From Solibacillus faecavium (GTDB taxonomy: Bacteria; Bacillota; Bacilli; Bacillales_A; Planococcaceae), in contig NZ_JACSPZ010000001.1 in the NCBI RefSeq assembly GCF_014836905.1, positions 434,001 through 498,000 of the forward strand: DNA of 64,000 nucleotides, written 5' to 3'. The number at the start of each line of letters is the position of its first letter. Within the stretch, counting starts at the first letter, position 1. The position numbers and the translations under genes were made by a program. The notes beneath the pieces are model-generated. The model made no database searches. It saw only the letters and a list, made by a program, of their open reading frames with translations, and was not told the origin of the DNA. Below are positions 1 through 9,824 of the stretch, one piece after another.

Positions 1-422
1 GGCTTTAACTGACCAGCTTTTAACATTTCATAAAGTAAAGTCGTTGTCGTCGTTTTACCATTTGAACCCGTAATACCGATGAAAGGTGCTTCACTTACTA
101 AATAAGCAAGTTCCATTTCTGTAATGACTGGCAAACCCTTTTCAATAGCATCTGCAATAATCGGGTTTGTATAGGGAATACCTGGATTTTTAACGACAAG
201 TTCAAACCCTTCATCCAACAAATCCTCTGGATGCCGTCCGCAAATCACCGTAATTCCTTTTGATAATAGCTCTTGCGCCTCGGGATTTGCATCAAATGGT
301 TTTGCATCATTTACTGTTACAAATGCTCCTAATTGATGAAGTAGCTCAGCTGCCGCAACTCCACTTTTTGCTAAACCTAACACTAGTACTTTTTTTGATT
401 GCAATCCTTCATACTCCCTCAT
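1..422 (-). CDS. murD: UDP-N-acetylmuramoylalanine--D-glutamate ligase MurD (N-terminal part)
   Basis: Cytoplasmic Mur ligase that adds D-glutamate to UDP-MurNAc-L-Ala during peptidoglycan precursor synthesis. Only about 140 N-terminal residues are inside the window; the rest lies beyond base 1. The start reads [21 protein letters not shown], a Rossmann-like nucleotide fold, and the ATP-binding P-loop [10 protein letters not shown] is near residue 110, where MurD carries it. The ATG at 422 overlaps the mraY stop by four bases (ATGA), so the two are translationally coupled. The gene order mraY-murD is the normal one for the division and cell-wall cluster. Identification is firm despite truncation by the window edge. 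Confidence 0.95.
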   Translation of the reverse strand, partial: MREYEGLQSKKVLVLGLAKSGVAAAELLHQLGAFVTVNDAKPFDANPEAQELLSKGITVICGRHPEDLLDEGFELVVKNPGIPYTNPIIADAIEKGLPVITEMELAYLVSEAPFIGITGSNGKTTTTTLLYEMLKAGQLK

Positions 423-1393
423 AATAACGCCTCCGCTAAAACTGCTATAAGTGCTACGACACAACCAGTCGACCAAAATACAATAACTACTTTCCATTCA
501 GACCATCCTGATAATTCAAAATGATGATGAATAGGACTCATTTTAAAAATACGTTTTTTACGAAGTTTATAACTTCCTACCTGTAAAATAACCGACAATG
601 TTTCAATGACGAATACAAGACCGATTAATAATAACAACAGCTCTTGCTTTACTAAAACAGAAATCATTGCCAATGCACCACCAAGCGCAAGAGATCCTGT
701 ATCACCCATAAATACTTTTGCCGGGTTTGCATTGAAAATTAAAAAGCCAAGTAGAGCACCTGTTACAGCAAATGCAAATAGCGCAATATCGGCCTGCTCA
801 TTAAACAGTGCAATCACACCGAATGCTGCAAACGCGATGGAAGCCGTACCTGATACAAGTCCGTCTAAGCCATCTGTTAGATTGACTGCATTTGAAAACC
901 CTACTAACCAAAAAATTAAGAAACCTACATACAAGATTCCTAAGTCTATGGATATATCTGTATATGGAATACCTACAGATGTGTCAAAAGATCCTAAACG
1001 TAACAGTAAGAATGCTGCGATCGCAATTGCGATTTGGCCAATTAACTTTTGTAGTGAAGTTAATCCTAAATTACGTTTAAAAATAACTTTTAATCCATCA
1101 TCCAAAAAGCCAATTACCCCAAATCCAACTAAAACAAGTAATAGTACAACCGTTTGTGTTGTAAATAAGTCAAAAATTATTGCGACAACAATTGTCGAAA
1201 TTATAATAGCTAATAAGAAAATTAATCCACCCATTGTAGGTGTCCCAGCTTTTTTCATATGGGATTGAGGTCCTTCTTCTCGTATGCTTTGCCCGAACTT
1301 CAATCTTCGTAAAAGCGGTATACCCATTGGTGCTAAAATGACCGTCAATAAAAATGATGAAAAAAGTATGGTCAATGTTGTTGATAATGTCAT
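419..1393 (-). CDS. mraY: Phospho-N-acetylmuramoyl-pentapeptide transferase MraY
   Basis: Integral membrane enzyme that transfers phospho-MurNAc-pentapeptide to undecaprenyl phosphate, making lipid I. The 324 residues match the usual Bacillus length and are mostly membrane segments. Diagnostic cytoplasmic motifs are visible: the Asp pair in FLDDGLKV, the [12 protein letters not shown] catalytic loop, [13 protein letters not shown], and the C-terminal HHHFELSGW motif. The start is set by AAAGGAG seven to eight bases before the ATG. It lies upstream of murD with a four-base overlap. The murE gene normally found between spoVD and mraY is absent; only about 140 noncoding bases containing a terminator separate them. 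Confidence 0.97.
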   Translation of the reverse strand: MTLSTTLTILFSSFLLTVILAPMGIPLLRRLKFGQSIREEGPQSHMKKAGTPTMGGLIFLLAIIISTIVVAIIFDLFTTQTVVLLLVLVGFGVIGFLDDGLKVIFKRNLGLTSLQKLIGQIAIAIAAFLLLRLGSFDTSVGIPYTDISIDLGILYVGFLIFWLVGFSNAVNLTDGLDGLVSGTASIAFAAFGVIALFNEQADIALFAFAVTGALLGFLIFNANPAKVFMGDTGSLALGGALAMISVLVKQELLLLLIGLVFVIETLSVILQVGSYKLRKKRIFKMSPIHHHFELSGWSEWKVVIVFWSTGCVVALIAVLAEALL

Positions 1394-1474
1394 AATATAT
1401 CTCCTTTAAAACTTCTGTCTGGATATGATGGATCGTTTGATTTTTCAACGGTTTGTATCTGATATGTTATTGTG

Positions 1475-1506
1475 AAAAAACAACCCTCACTATAATAGTT
1501 GTTTTA
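1475..1506 (-). terminator. Putative terminator after spoVD
   Basis: An eight-base stem (AAAACAAC pairing with GTTGTTTT) with a 13-base loop is followed on the minus strand by a T-rich run. It lies just downstream of the spoVD stop and before mraY. It probably gives partial termination, so mraY-murD may have a promoter of their own in this gap. Confidence 0.55.
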
Positions 1507-1534
1507 GATGAATTTTAAAAGGCTGAAATCCAAT

Positions 1535-3451
1535 TTAATTTCCTAAATATAAATGAACAATGTCGGTTTGAAGAATCTGGCTATCAGGCGGTGGAACTTG
1601 CTCGATTATTTCATTTCCTTCTCCATGCCATTGAATTCTATAAGGATACAAATTCGGTATAACCTTTTCCTTTGTCAACCCAACAAAATTTGGTATGCGC
1701 TCTGTCAATTCATCGCCCCAAACGTAGTTTCGTTCTATTTGATTCTCTTGCTTTTCTATATTGTACAGTGGTGCCGCGTCTTCGATAATACGCCCGACAA
1801 TCGGTGCAGCAATTACACTACCAAACTGCAATGAACTTTTCGGGTTATCTACCGCTACATAAACAATAATTTCCGGATCATTCGCAGGTGCAAAACCGAT
1901 GAAAGAAACGATATAATCTCCATCCTTATAACGGCCATTTTCAACCTTTTGGGCAGTCCCAGTTTTTCCTGCAATACGTAATCCATCCCGGAAAGCTTGA
2001 CGACCGGAACCTTTCGCTACAACTAGCTCTAAAGCATGACGAACTTTCTCCGAGGTTTCCTCACTAACTACCTGTGCTTTCACTTCAGGTTTCTGCTCCA
2101 TAATCACTTCATTGGTATTTCCATCCAAAATTTTCGCTACAGTATATGGTTTATATAGTGTGCCGCCATTAACAGCTGCTGCAACAGCCTGCATTTGTTG
2201 GATTGGCGTTACGGAAACACCTTGACCAAAGGACGTAGTAGCGTGCTCTACCGGACCAAATGCCTCTTTTGAAAACAGTATTCCTGAAGATTCTCCTGCT
2301 ATATTAGAACCTGTTTTTTTACCAAATCCAAATCGATGGATATAATCGAGTAATTTATCCGAGCCGATTCGTTGACCAAGCTCGACAAATCCAGGGTTAC
2401 AGGAGTTTTGGACAACTTCGTAAAACGTTTGGTCTTTATGTCCCTCACGTTTCCAGCAGCGTAAACGTGCTCCTTCAACCATCGTATAGCCTGCGTCATG
2501 AAAATGGTCATGTTCCATATCTACAACGCCTTCTTCAATAGCCGCACTTAGAGTAATGATTTTAAATGTTGAACCTGGCTCATACGACATAAATACTGGA
2601 AGATTACGATTGTATATACTTGGATCCACTTCCGAAAACTTGGTTGGATCATACGTCGGGAAAGAAGCAAGTGCCAGTATTTCCCCACTGTTCGGATTCA
2701 TGGCAATAGCCAGCGCCTGATCAGCATCGTATTCCACCATTGCCTGCGACAATTCCCGTTCAACAATCTTTTGGAGCTTTAAATCAATTGTCAGCTGGAT
2801 TGTTGCTCCATCCTTACCGTTTTTCCATTCATCATCTACATGTTCTAACGTATTTCCTTTTGCATCAGTAAATAATCGAATTGCTGCATTCGAGCTTTTT
2901 AATAATTCATTATATTCGTATTCAATTCCTGCTAGCCCTTGATTATCAACACCTGTAAAACCTAAAAAACGCGCCAATAAGTTCCCATGCGGATAGGACC
3001 TCACATAATCAACTCCACTGTACAAGCCTGGAATTTGCATTTGTTGGATTGCCACTGCTTGATCATATGAAATATTTTTTGCTTCTGGTGCTATTTTCAC
3101 TAAAGAAATACGTTGCTCTAATCTTTTTAAAATTTTGGCACGATCTTTGTTCAGCACTTTAGAAATGGCATCTGCTACATATTCTTTATCTTCGTTTTGC
3201 GATGGCATGAAGTACAACGTTGGCGCTAATTCATTCGAAACGATGACTTCTTCGTTTCGATCGGTAATTTTCCCTCGCTCCGCATGGAATGGAATTTCCC
3301 GGTCCCAATTCTCTTTCGCCATTGTCGAAAGCTTATCGTACTGAATCACTTGAACGGACACTAACTTAACAAAAATCGCCACGCCGTATACTACTAGTGC
3401 GATGGCGATCCATGTTAAGCGTTTTTTTGATTTCGTTGTTACCCACTTCAT
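1535..3451 (-). CDS. spoVD: Class B penicillin-binding protein, SpoVD type (sporulation transpeptidase)
   Basis: Membrane-anchored DD-transpeptidase; SpoVD makes spore cortex peptidoglycan with SpoVE in Bacillus. About 638 residues if started at the ATG at 3451 (MKWVTTKSKKRL), which has GAGGTG about seven bases upstream; an upstream in-frame GTG at 3466 overlaps that site and is unlikely. One N-terminal membrane segment is followed by a dimerisation domain, then the transpeptidase domain with SxxK in GSTFK (about residue 293), SxN in NSCNP and KTGT in AGKTGTAQK (about residue 495). A single C-terminal PASTA domain begins IPNFVGLTKEKV, as in SpoVD. It directly follows pbpB. Naming as SpoVD rather than another PBP2 paralogue rests on position and the single PASTA domain. 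Confidence 0.88.
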   Translation of the reverse strand: MKWVTTKSKKRLTWIAIALVVYGVAIFVKLVSVQVIQYDKLSTMAKENWDREIPFHAERGKITDRNEEVIVSNELAPTLYFMPSQNEDKEYVADAISKVLNKDRAKILKRLEQRISLVKIAPEAKNISYDQAVAIQQMQIPGLYSGVDYVRSYPHGNLLARFLGFTGVDNQGLAGIEYEYNELLKSSNAAIRLFTDAKGNTLEHVDDEWKNGKDGATIQLTIDLKLQKIVERELSQAMVEYDADQALAIAMNPNSGEILALASFPTYDPTKFSEVDPSIYNRNLPVFMSYEPGSTFKIITLSAAIEEGVVDMEHDHFHDAGYTMVEGARLRCWKREGHKDQTFYEVVQNSCNPGFVELGQRIGSDKLLDYIHRFGFGKKTGSNIAGESSGILFSKEAFGPVEHATTSFGQGVSVTPIQQMQAVAAAVNGGTLYKPYTVAKILDGNTNEVIMEQKPEVKAQVVSEETSEKVRHALELVVAKGSGRQAFRDGLRIAGKTGTAQKVENGRYKDGDYIVSFIGFAPANDPEIIVYVAVDNPKSSLQFGSVIAAPIVGRIIEDAAPLYNIEKQENQIERNYVWGDELTERIPNFVGLTKEKVIPNLYPYRIQWHGEGNEIIEQVPPPDSQILQTDIVHLYLGN

Positions 3452-3510
3452 ATTATGACACCTCACCTAAAATAGCGTATGTTATAAATGAAGTTTGTAT
3501 TCAACTCTCT

Positions 3511-5739
3511 CTAATCTTGTGGAAGTTCTTCTTCAATTTCTTCGTCTACCATTTCCATATCTTCTGCTGGTGGTGTCGAATGTTTCTCTTCAGGTGTTTT
3601 AAGCTTTACTACGATTGGTGCATCGTCAACAATTACTGTCCCTTGGGATATACTCTGACTTTCTACATACCCTTCACCGACAATTTCAATCGGCAGTTTT
3701 GACAATGATTTATAGACAAGTAGATTACGTAAAGACCAACTTTCAAATGAAGGTACCGTTATGTCGCCATTTGTTTTTAAAAATACAATACTTCCTTTTG
3801 TTAACGAAGTATCGGCAGCCGGAAACTGTTCTGAGATTTCTCCCCCTTGACCGATTAATACCGGTTGTAGCCCTTCTGCCTGTAGTTTGGTCATTACCGA
3901 GTCAGTTTGTTGTCCTATATAATTCTCAATTTTGCTCGTTTGCACTTCAGCTACGTCTGCTGGATTTATATTCATGTATTTCAAACTATTTAATATCACA
4001 GAGTTAAATACTTGGGATACAGGATCAGAACCGATTTCTGTATCTGCAAGTTTGGGTTTCGCTACGGATATAAACATAACTAGCTCCGGGTCTTCCATAG
4101 GTGCCATTCCTAAAAATGAATAAAGGAATTCATTTTTCCCCCAGTCATAACCTACACCACTTGCTTTAGGCATTTGCGCTGTTCCCGTTTTTCCGGCTAC
4201 TTTATAACCTTCAATTTGGAAACGTTTCGCATTACCTGCTTCCCCATAAACAGTAGAAGCTAAAAGCTCCCTTGCTTTTTTTGCTGTATCTGCAGAAATG
4301 GGTTGTCCTTTTTTTGTAGGCTCAGAATCTACTACAATCTCACCTGTATTTGGATTTACTATTTTATCAATGACATATGGTTGCATCATTTCACCGTTAT
4401 TCGCAATTGCAGTTATTCCTTGAATTAACTGAATTGGAGTAACTGTAGAGCCTTGTCCAAATGTTGTTGTATACTTTTCCAAAGGATAACGGGAGTTAAT
4501 AATTCCACTTGCTTCATTTGGAAGGTCAATACCCGTTTTTTGTCCGAAGCCAAATTCCTTAATATAGCTCTCGTACGTTTCCCATCCCATAATATCAAGC
4601 AAATTTGTCATTGCTGTATTTGATGAGCGTTGAAAGCCTACCAAATAGGAGATTTTCCCCCATCCATACCGATTGTGGTCACGGATAGTATCTTTATAAA
4701 CTTTATACTGGCCCGACTGGTATTCGGCATTCGGGTACCAATTTCCAGAATCGATTGCTGCTGCAACCGTAAATGCTTTAAAAGTAGAACCTGGCTCAAT
4801 CGTGTTTTCTATCACATCGTTCAGCCAGTTGCCATCCAATCCTTCACGTGTATCCGGGTTAAATGTTGGCCGTTGTGACATTGCCAATATCTCTCCTGTT
4901 TTAGGATTTGCAACGACAGCAACCATTGACTGGGGTTTGTACTGATCATTTACACGGGACATCGCCTCATCCAAAAAATTTTGAATGGTTTTATCGATTG
5001 TCAAATAAATGTCATTACCATCTTGTGCATCCTGTATAATTTTATCGCTATTTGGCAATAAATAATTACGAGCATCTCGTTGGTATGACAATTTACCATC
5101 TTTACCTGTTAACTGCTCATTATAAATAGATTCAAGCCCCATTTTGCCTACGACAGAGGAATTTCCATTATCATCCGTTTCGCGCAATGCAAAACCGATT
5201 AGATGGGATGCGAAGGCACCGTTCGGATAATAGCGCTTTTTGTCGCTATATAAAATAATCCCAGGTAATTTAAGTTCTTCAATTTTCTTTTTTACTTCAT
5301 GACTGATTCCACGTCCGGCAAGTCCAAATTCAACTTGATATGTGTTTGCTCCAGACTTTGGAGTTAGTCTAGCCAATATTTTTTCTTCATCCATCGGGAT
5401 AAACTGGGCTAACAATTTGGCTGTTTCCGCCTTATCTACAACATGGCGAGGGTTATTTTTATTTTCTGTTGCAGATTCATTAATCACGGCAACAAGTCGA
5501 TAACTTAGTGTATCTTCAGCAATTACATTTCCATTGCGATCTAGGATTTTCCCACGGTCTGCCGATAGTACATAACCCGTCTCGTACCTTGCTAAAGCTT
5601 CAGCTTCCAACTCATGCCCTTTCACTACCCCTGTAGCCTGTATCGAAACGAAGCGCCAATATAATAGTAAAAAGAGCCCCCCAAAGATTAAAAACATTAG
5701 AAAGGCTCCATACTGGTAACGAAATCTTCTCTTTTTCAT
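3511..5739 (-). CDS. pbpB: Penicillin-binding protein 2B, septal transpeptidase
   Basis: Essential class B transpeptidase of the divisome that cross-links septal peptidoglycan with FtsW. At 742 residues it is close to B. subtilis PBP2B. It has an N-terminal membrane anchor, a dimerisation domain, then catalytic motifs GSTFK (Ser about residue 318), SSN in FQRSSNTAM and KTGT in AGKTGTAQM (about residue 515). Two PASTA domains follow, and the tail is acidic (EDMEMVDEEIEEELPQD). Its ATG overlaps the ftsL stop by four bases. The order ftsL-pbpB-spoVD is that of Bacillus. Confidence 0.95.
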   Translation of the reverse strand: MKKRRFRYQYGAFLMFLIFGGLFLLLYWRFVSIQATGVVKGHELEAEALARYETGYVLSADRGKILDRNGNVIAEDTLSYRLVAVINESATENKNNPRHVVDKAETAKLLAQFIPMDEEKILARLTPKSGANTYQVEFGLAGRGISHEVKKKIEELKLPGIILYSDKKRYYPNGAFASHLIGFALRETDDNGNSSVVGKMGLESIYNEQLTGKDGKLSYQRDARNYLLPNSDKIIQDAQDGNDIYLTIDKTIQNFLDEAMSRVNDQYKPQSMVAVVANPKTGEILAMSQRPTFNPDTREGLDGNWLNDVIENTIEPGSTFKAFTVAAAIDSGNWYPNAEYQSGQYKVYKDTIRDHNRYGWGKISYLVGFQRSSNTAMTNLLDIMGWETYESYIKEFGFGQKTGIDLPNEASGIINSRYPLEKYTTTFGQGSTVTPIQLIQGITAIANNGEMMQPYVIDKIVNPNTGEIVVDSEPTKKGQPISADTAKKARELLASTVYGEAGNAKRFQIEGYKVAGKTGTAQMPKASGVGYDWGKNEFLYSFLGMAPMEDPELVMFISVAKPKLADTEIGSDPVSQVFNSVILNSLKYMNINPADVAEVQTSKIENYIGQQTDSVMTKLQAEGLQPVLIGQGGEISEQFPAADTSLTKGSIVFLKTNGDITVPSFESWSLRNLLVYKSLSKLPIEIVGEGYVESQSISQGTVIVDDAPIVVKLKTPEEKHSTPPAEDMEMVDEEIEEELPQD

Positions 5740-6116
5740 TCCCCCGGCACTACCTTCACATTTTTCTCATTAAGTGTTAATCCGAGTTCTTTCGCTTTTT
5801 CCCAAATACGTTGATGAGTGGAGCGTTCACTTACTTGTACTTTTAAATCAGTATTATTGTTATTTACCTCTGCTATGTCTCGTTCAATTGATTGGATTTC
5901 CATACTAAGTGTTTGGATTTCTCCTTGAGTATGTAATATGGAAACAGCGAAAGATGCTACTATGACTGTAAAGATTACGAACAAAAACTTTTCCTGAACA
6001 GAAAAAAACTTTAATTTAGGCTTTTTTCTTACGACAGGTTGTCTTTGTTCTTGCTGCTGATGTTGAGGTAGTTCTGGCTGCTGTTGAACATAAACTTGCC
6101 TAGCTCTTAATGCCAT
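5736..6116 (-). CDS. ftsL: Cell division protein FtsL
   Basis: Small bitopic divisome protein that works with DivIC and DivIB to activate septal wall synthesis. It has 126 residues: a basic, Gln-rich cytoplasmic N-terminus (YVQQQPELPQHQQQEQ), one membrane segment (KFLFVIFTVIVASFAVSIL) and an extracellular coiled-coil stretch rich in heptad-like E/I/N residues. Sequence conservation in FtsL is low, so the call leans on this topology and on its place between rsmH and pbpB, with which it overlaps by four bases. Confidence 0.9.
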   Translation of the reverse strand: MALRARQVYVQQQPELPQHQQQEQRQPVVRKKPKLKFFSVQEKFLFVIFTVIVASFAVSILHTQGEIQTLSMEIQSIERDIAEVNNNNTDLKVQVSERSTHQRIWEKAKELGLTLNEKNVKVVPGE

Positions 6117-6119
6117 TTA

Positions 6120-7070
6120 TTACCCACGTCCTTTGTCGTTAATTTTTTCAGCGATGCGCAATTTTGCTGAACGTGAACGATTATTCGCAGCTAACTCCTC
6201 GTCTGTTGGTAGAATCGGCTTTCTCGTCACTAATTTAAGAATAGGTTTCATATGTTCCGGGATAACCGGTAATCCATGAGGTAAATCCGGTAATGATGAA
6301 GCCTCTTTAAATAGAGTTTTTGTCAAACGATCTTCTAATGAGTGGAATGTAATGACACTAATACGACCGCCAATTTCCAATAAATCGATTGCATCTACTA
6401 ATGAATCTTCTGCTGCACCTAACTCATCATTTACAGCAATTCGAATTGCCTGGAAGATTCGTTTTGCGGGATGCCCACCTTTTCGACGTGCTGGAGCTGG
6501 AATACCATCTTTAATAAGCTCTACCAATTGTCCTGTCGTTTCAATTGGTGCAATTTCACGAGCTTGTTCAATTTTACGCGCAACTTGTTTTGAAAACTTT
6601 TCTTCTCCATACCGGAAAAAAATACGAACTAGATTTTCGTAAGACCATTCATTCACTACATGATATGCACTAATTTCTGCCGTTTGGTCCATACGCATAT
6701 CAAGTGGCGCGTCATGGTGGTAACTAAATCCTCGTTCTGGTGTATCAAGTTGTGGTGATGAGACACCTAAATCATATAAAATTCCATCTACTTGATGTAT
6801 ATTCAGTTTGTGTAATTCCTCTTTTAAATAGCGGAAATTTGAGTGTACGAATATAACACGATCTAAATAATCGGCTAACCGTACTTTAGCGTTTTCAATG
6901 GCTATTGTATCCTGATCAAAACAGATCAAACGGCCGTTTTCTGACAATTGCTGTACAAGGTATTCACTATGTCCTGCACCACCTAATGTGCAGTCTACAT
7001 AAATACCGTCCGGATTGATGTTCAACCCATCAACAGTTTCTTTCAATAATACAGTTGTATGATCGAACAT
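6120..7070 (-). CDS. rsmH: 16S rRNA (cytosine-1402-N4)-methyltransferase RsmH
   Basis: SAM-dependent enzyme that methylates N4 of C1402 in the ribosomal P site. The 316-residue length is typical. SAM-binding motif [11 protein letters not shown] is near residue 25, [10 protein letters not shown] near residue 100 and HSLEDR in the C-terminal half, all RsmH signatures. It sits between mraZ and ftsL, three bases before ftsL, as in nearly all Firmicutes. Confidence 0.97.
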   Translation of the reverse strand: MFDHTTVLLKETVDGLNINPDGIYVDCTLGGAGHSEYLVQQLSENGRLICFDQDTIAIENAKVRLADYLDRVIFVHSNFRYLKEELHKLNIHQVDGILYDLGVSSPQLDTPERGFSYHHDAPLDMRMDQTAEISAYHVVNEWSYENLVRIFFRYGEEKFSKQVARKIEQAREIAPIETTGQLVELIKDGIPAPARRKGGHPAKRIFQAIRIAVNDELGAAEDSLVDAIDLLEIGGRISVITFHSLEDRLTKTLFKEASSLPDLPHGLPVIPEHMKPILKLVTRKPILPTDEELAANNRSRSAKLRIAEKINDKGRG

Positions 7071-7096
7071 ATTTTAAAGCACCTCTTACTTAGTAG

Positions 7097-7528
7097 TTAA
7101 AAATCAAAACCAATTAAATTCTCTGCTATGTCACCAAAAGATTCAGCAGATTGATCAAAGTATTGCTGCCAAGCATCTTTAGCCCAAATCTCAATTTTAC
7201 TCGATACTCCTAAAACAACGCATTCTTTTTCAAGATTAGCGTACCCGATTAGTGTAGATGGAATGTTAATTCGGCCTTGCTTGTCCACTTCTACCTCTGT
7301 TGCACCCGAAAAGAAAAACCGTGCAAAGGCACGAGCATCCTTTTTCGTCATTGGTAAATCTTTTAATTTTTCTTCGAGTTTTCGCCATTCATCCATAGGA
7401 TATCCAAAAATACATTGATCTAGCCCACGCGTCAGTACAAAGTGTTCGCCAAGCGATTCTCTAAACTTTGCAGGGACAATCATTCGACCTTTTGCATCAA
7501 TAGAATGTTGATATTCTCCCATGAACAT
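7097..7528 (-). CDS. mraZ: Transcriptional regulator MraZ
   Basis: DNA-binding ring-forming protein that heads and autoregulates the division and cell-wall cluster. It has two SpoVT/AbrB-like swapped-hairpin domains, seen as [20 protein letters not shown] and [17 protein letters not shown] place the start at the ATG at 7528 (MFMGEYQ, 143 residues), the canonical MraZ start, with GGGGTG about six bases before it; the in-frame GTG at 7537 overlaps that ribosome binding site. Direct repeats resembling MraZ boxes lie just upstream. Confidence 0.96.
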   Translation of the reverse strand: MFMGEYQHSIDAKGRMIVPAKFRESLGEHFVLTRGLDQCIFGYPMDEWRKLEEKLKDLPMTKKDARAFARFFFSGATEVEVDKQGRINIPSTLIGYANLEKECVVLGVSSKIEIWAKDAWQQYFDQSAESFGDIAENLIGFDF

Positions 7529-7536
7529 GCTACTCA

Positions 7537-7584
7537 CCCCACTTTAATAAATAATGTACCACATCCCCCCACTTTCCACCACTT
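7537..7584 (-). promoter_or_regulatory. Candidate MraZ operator repeats upstream of mraZ
   Basis: On the minus strand, AAGTGG occurs at 7584-7579, again as AAAGTGGGG from 7575, and again as AAAGTGGGG from 7545. The first two are 10 bases apart and the third another 30 bases on, so all face the same side of the helix. MraZ proteins are known to bind direct TGGG-type repeats with a 10-base period upstream of their own gene. The proximal copy overlaps the ribosome binding site region. Assignment as an autoregulatory operator is inference. Confidence 0.6.
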
Positions 7585-7663
7585 ATTTCATTACTTCTAA
7601 TACCAATAAAAATAAATTAAGTAAATGAGCATATTCTCACACATACGTTCGGTGAAAAAAGTC

Positions 7664-7699
7664 ACAAAAAAAGAGTTATCTTCACATGAGATAACTCTT
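7664..7699 (-). terminator. Rho-independent terminator after bshC
   Basis: Ten-base perfect stem AAGAGTTATC / GATAACTCTT with a nine-base loop, followed on the minus strand by seven T residues. It ends bshC transcription six bases past the stop and isolates the mraZ cluster. Confidence 0.9.
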
Positions 7700-7704
7700 G
7701 TTTC

Positions 7705-9321
7705 TTATAGGACAATAAGATGATGCTGATCTGAAATACTCATAGGTAGTTCCAATAAATCATCAACCAACGTTTCACCATAGGTATTAAGGAATAAATA
7801 AGGGTTATAAAACCGTTCTTGATACTGGTTATTTGGATATAATAAAGCTTGGATAGTTTTGTAGTGTCGGATTTCTGTTTCATGCTTATCAATATTTTGC
7901 TTCTCGAGCTTCGTTTTCAAATAATCGAATTGTCTTTCATGGTAATTTTTATTCTTTTCTAATAAATCTTCCCCCTGATAGTTTTCAGTTCGTAAATAAT
8001 CGGTAAGCTCTTCATATTGACGTTGCAATTGCATCTTCATTTGTTCAATGGAAATGTTGAGTCGGTCATCTTTTAAGCTTTCCACAAATTCTTTCATCTT
8101 TTGCTCAGATTTATTTGTAAATACATCCGTTATCGATAGCTCTTTTTGCTTCAACAATGTCTCAACTTGACGAGTAACCAATGTCACACTTAATCTCGGT
8201 GCGAAAATCGGCATCTGCAGTTGCAATGTCTCAAAAGCAGGCTTTAATGTTGCCCAGTAGGCTAATTCACCAGGACCACCAACGAAAGCTAATACTGGAA
8301 GTGCCATTTCCTGCATTAAAGGACGTGTTACAACATTGTTACTTAAACTTTGAGGAGATTCGCTCGCAATAGCTAACAGCTCCTCTTTCGAGAATTTTAC
8401 AGAAGCTGCACTGTTTTTGAAGAAGTCTTTTTGGCGTTCCAATAAAAAACGCTCTCCTTCTCTAATGTAAAACAAATTCGCGTTTTGCACCGTCGCTTCA
8501 ATCGGCTTCGGGTATCCTGCTTGAGCTAGCTTTTGTTCTTGAGCAAAAACACCTTTCGCAATTTGTTCATTTTGCTCCACCAATTGTGCAAAATACATTT
8601 TTTCATATTGTCTAAACGGCTCAAATGTAGCATCCAACATTAATAAACCATGCTTTTCAAACAAATCATTCATCAATAATGTGAAAAAGTCAGTAAATGT
8701 TTTACTATCATTTGCATGCCGCAACACATTTTTCAGTAAATCCTCTGTATATTGTGTTTCTCCAAAGTCTTTAAAAACATTGACTATAAATTGCTCTAGG
8801 GCTTCGCCATTCAATTCAGTCGTAGAAGCCATTTTTTTCAGCTTAGAACGTTCACTATAGCCACGCTTTTTCAATTCTCCATTCACCATTGTGTACGTAT
8901 GATTTATCTCTTCGATGTCATGATCTTCACCAGCAATCCAAAACATAGGTACGACGGGTGTATTTAAAGCTTTTCGTTGCTGTTCGGCAAGTAAAATGAC
9001 CGAGATCGCTTTATGAACAGAATAAAGCGGTCCCGTTAATAAGCCTGCTTGCTGACCGCCTACTACAACTACAGCACCTTGCTCCAGTTCATTTAAGTAA
9101 TGATTTGCTTTTTGCGATAAGCCGTATTGTTCCATATAACTGCGTATCACTTGCGCTAATTCTTTTGAGCGGTACGAACGGTTCTTTAAATATTCGATTC
9201 TTTTCTCAAAAGATTCCACATTATATTTGTATTCAAAAAATGAATGTATATTAGCACGTTCCGACCAATAATCTTCCAATAGCTTATTCGTCACGGGGGA
9301 ATGGATTTGTTCTAGCTGCAT
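7705..9321 (-). CDS. bshC: Bacillithiol biosynthesis cysteine-adding enzyme BshC
   Basis: Cytoplasmic enzyme thought to attach cysteine to GlcN-malate in the last step of bacillithiol synthesis, the main low-molecular-weight thiol of Bacillales. The 538 residues match the family. A Rossmann-like core is visible around residues 85-105 (VVVGGQQAGLLTGPLYSVHK), followed by MFWIAGEDHDIEEINH; a coiled-coil insertion covers about residues 400-480. A ribosome binding site (GAGGAG) precedes the ATG. The location immediately upstream of mraZ is conserved with B. subtilis yllA. Confidence 0.95.
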   Translation of the reverse strand: MQLEQIHSPVTNKLLEDYWSERANIHSFFEYKYNVESFEKRIEYLKNRSYRSKELAQVIRSYMEQYGLSQKANHYLNELEQGAVVVVGGQQAGLLTGPLYSVHKAISVILLAEQQRKALNTPVVPMFWIAGEDHDIEEINHTYTMVNGELKKRGYSERSKLKKMASTTELNGEALEQFIVNVFKDFGETQYTEDLLKNVLRHANDSKTFTDFFTLLMNDLFEKHGLLMLDATFEPFRQYEKMYFAQLVEQNEQIAKGVFAQEQKLAQAGYPKPIEATVQNANLFYIREGERFLLERQKDFFKNSAASVKFSKEELLAIASESPQSLSNNVVTRPLMQEMALPVLAFVGGPGELAYWATLKPAFETLQLQMPIFAPRLSVTLVTRQVETLLKQKELSITDVFTNKSEQKMKEFVESLKDDRLNISIEQMKMQLQRQYEELTDYLRTENYQGEDLLEKNKNYHERQFDYLKTKLEKQNIDKHETEIRHYKTIQALLYPNNQYQERFYNPYLFLNTYGETLVDDLLELPMSISDQHHLIVL

Positions 9322-9428
9322 GAAAATTCTCCTCTACTTCTCTCTTACTCAATTTTAAAACAATCTTATAAATGCTTTACTCTTCTTTTTGCCATTCACC
9401 TACAAGCAAAAAGAGGCAGTAGCACAAA

Positions 9429-9824
9429 TTAATCTATCATCATAAATACCATAACCGAATGGGTAATTCCAACAATCCATATCAGGAAATAGCTGAAGCT
9501 GAACAACAGGAAATAAATACGCCAAATTTTCCTTAAAAGTGGCTTTATTTCAATCTCCTTCTTCGTTCGCCAATCAATATATGTAAAAATAATCGCAATA
9601 ACAAGCACTATAATGAGCATTGGCATCATTACTCCAATATCCCACAGTCCTCTCATCGCAATCGGAATTGAAAAAAATAAAAGGAATGTCGTTATATCCG
9701 CTGCTAAGCCAATTGTTCTATTTTTTTTTATTCTAAGCTTACGGCAAACGGCCATTACGGCGATAAAAGCAATGATCGGACATAAAATAATTGTCGCAAA
9801 CGCGAATTGAAGAAATACGATCAC
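9429..9824 (-). CDS. Small polytopic membrane protein, DUF3397-like
   Basis: A 131-residue protein with four hydrophobic membrane segments (about residues 5-25, 42-58, 68-86 and 104-124) and short basic cytoplasmic loops (RKLRIKKNR, DWRTKKE). It starts with GTG overlapping the panE stop by four bases (GTGA), so it is co-translated with panE. Position between panE and bshC is where Bacillales carry a DUF3397 protein; that family assignment is from memory of context and topology. No function is known to me. Confidence 0.7.
   Translation of the reverse strand: MIVFLQFAFATIILCPIIAFIAVMAVCRKLRIKKNRTIGLAADITTFLLFFSIPIAMRGLWDIGVMMPMLIIVLVIAIIFTYIDWRTKKEIEIKPLLRKIWRIYFLLFSFSYFLIWIVGITHSVMVFMMID

Noticed and set aside
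606-1268. Long open frame of 220 codons on the plus strand within mraY
   Set aside because: It lies entirely antisense to mraY, has no ribosome binding site, and its composition (rich in N, K, P, T) is that of a shadow of a membrane-protein gene.
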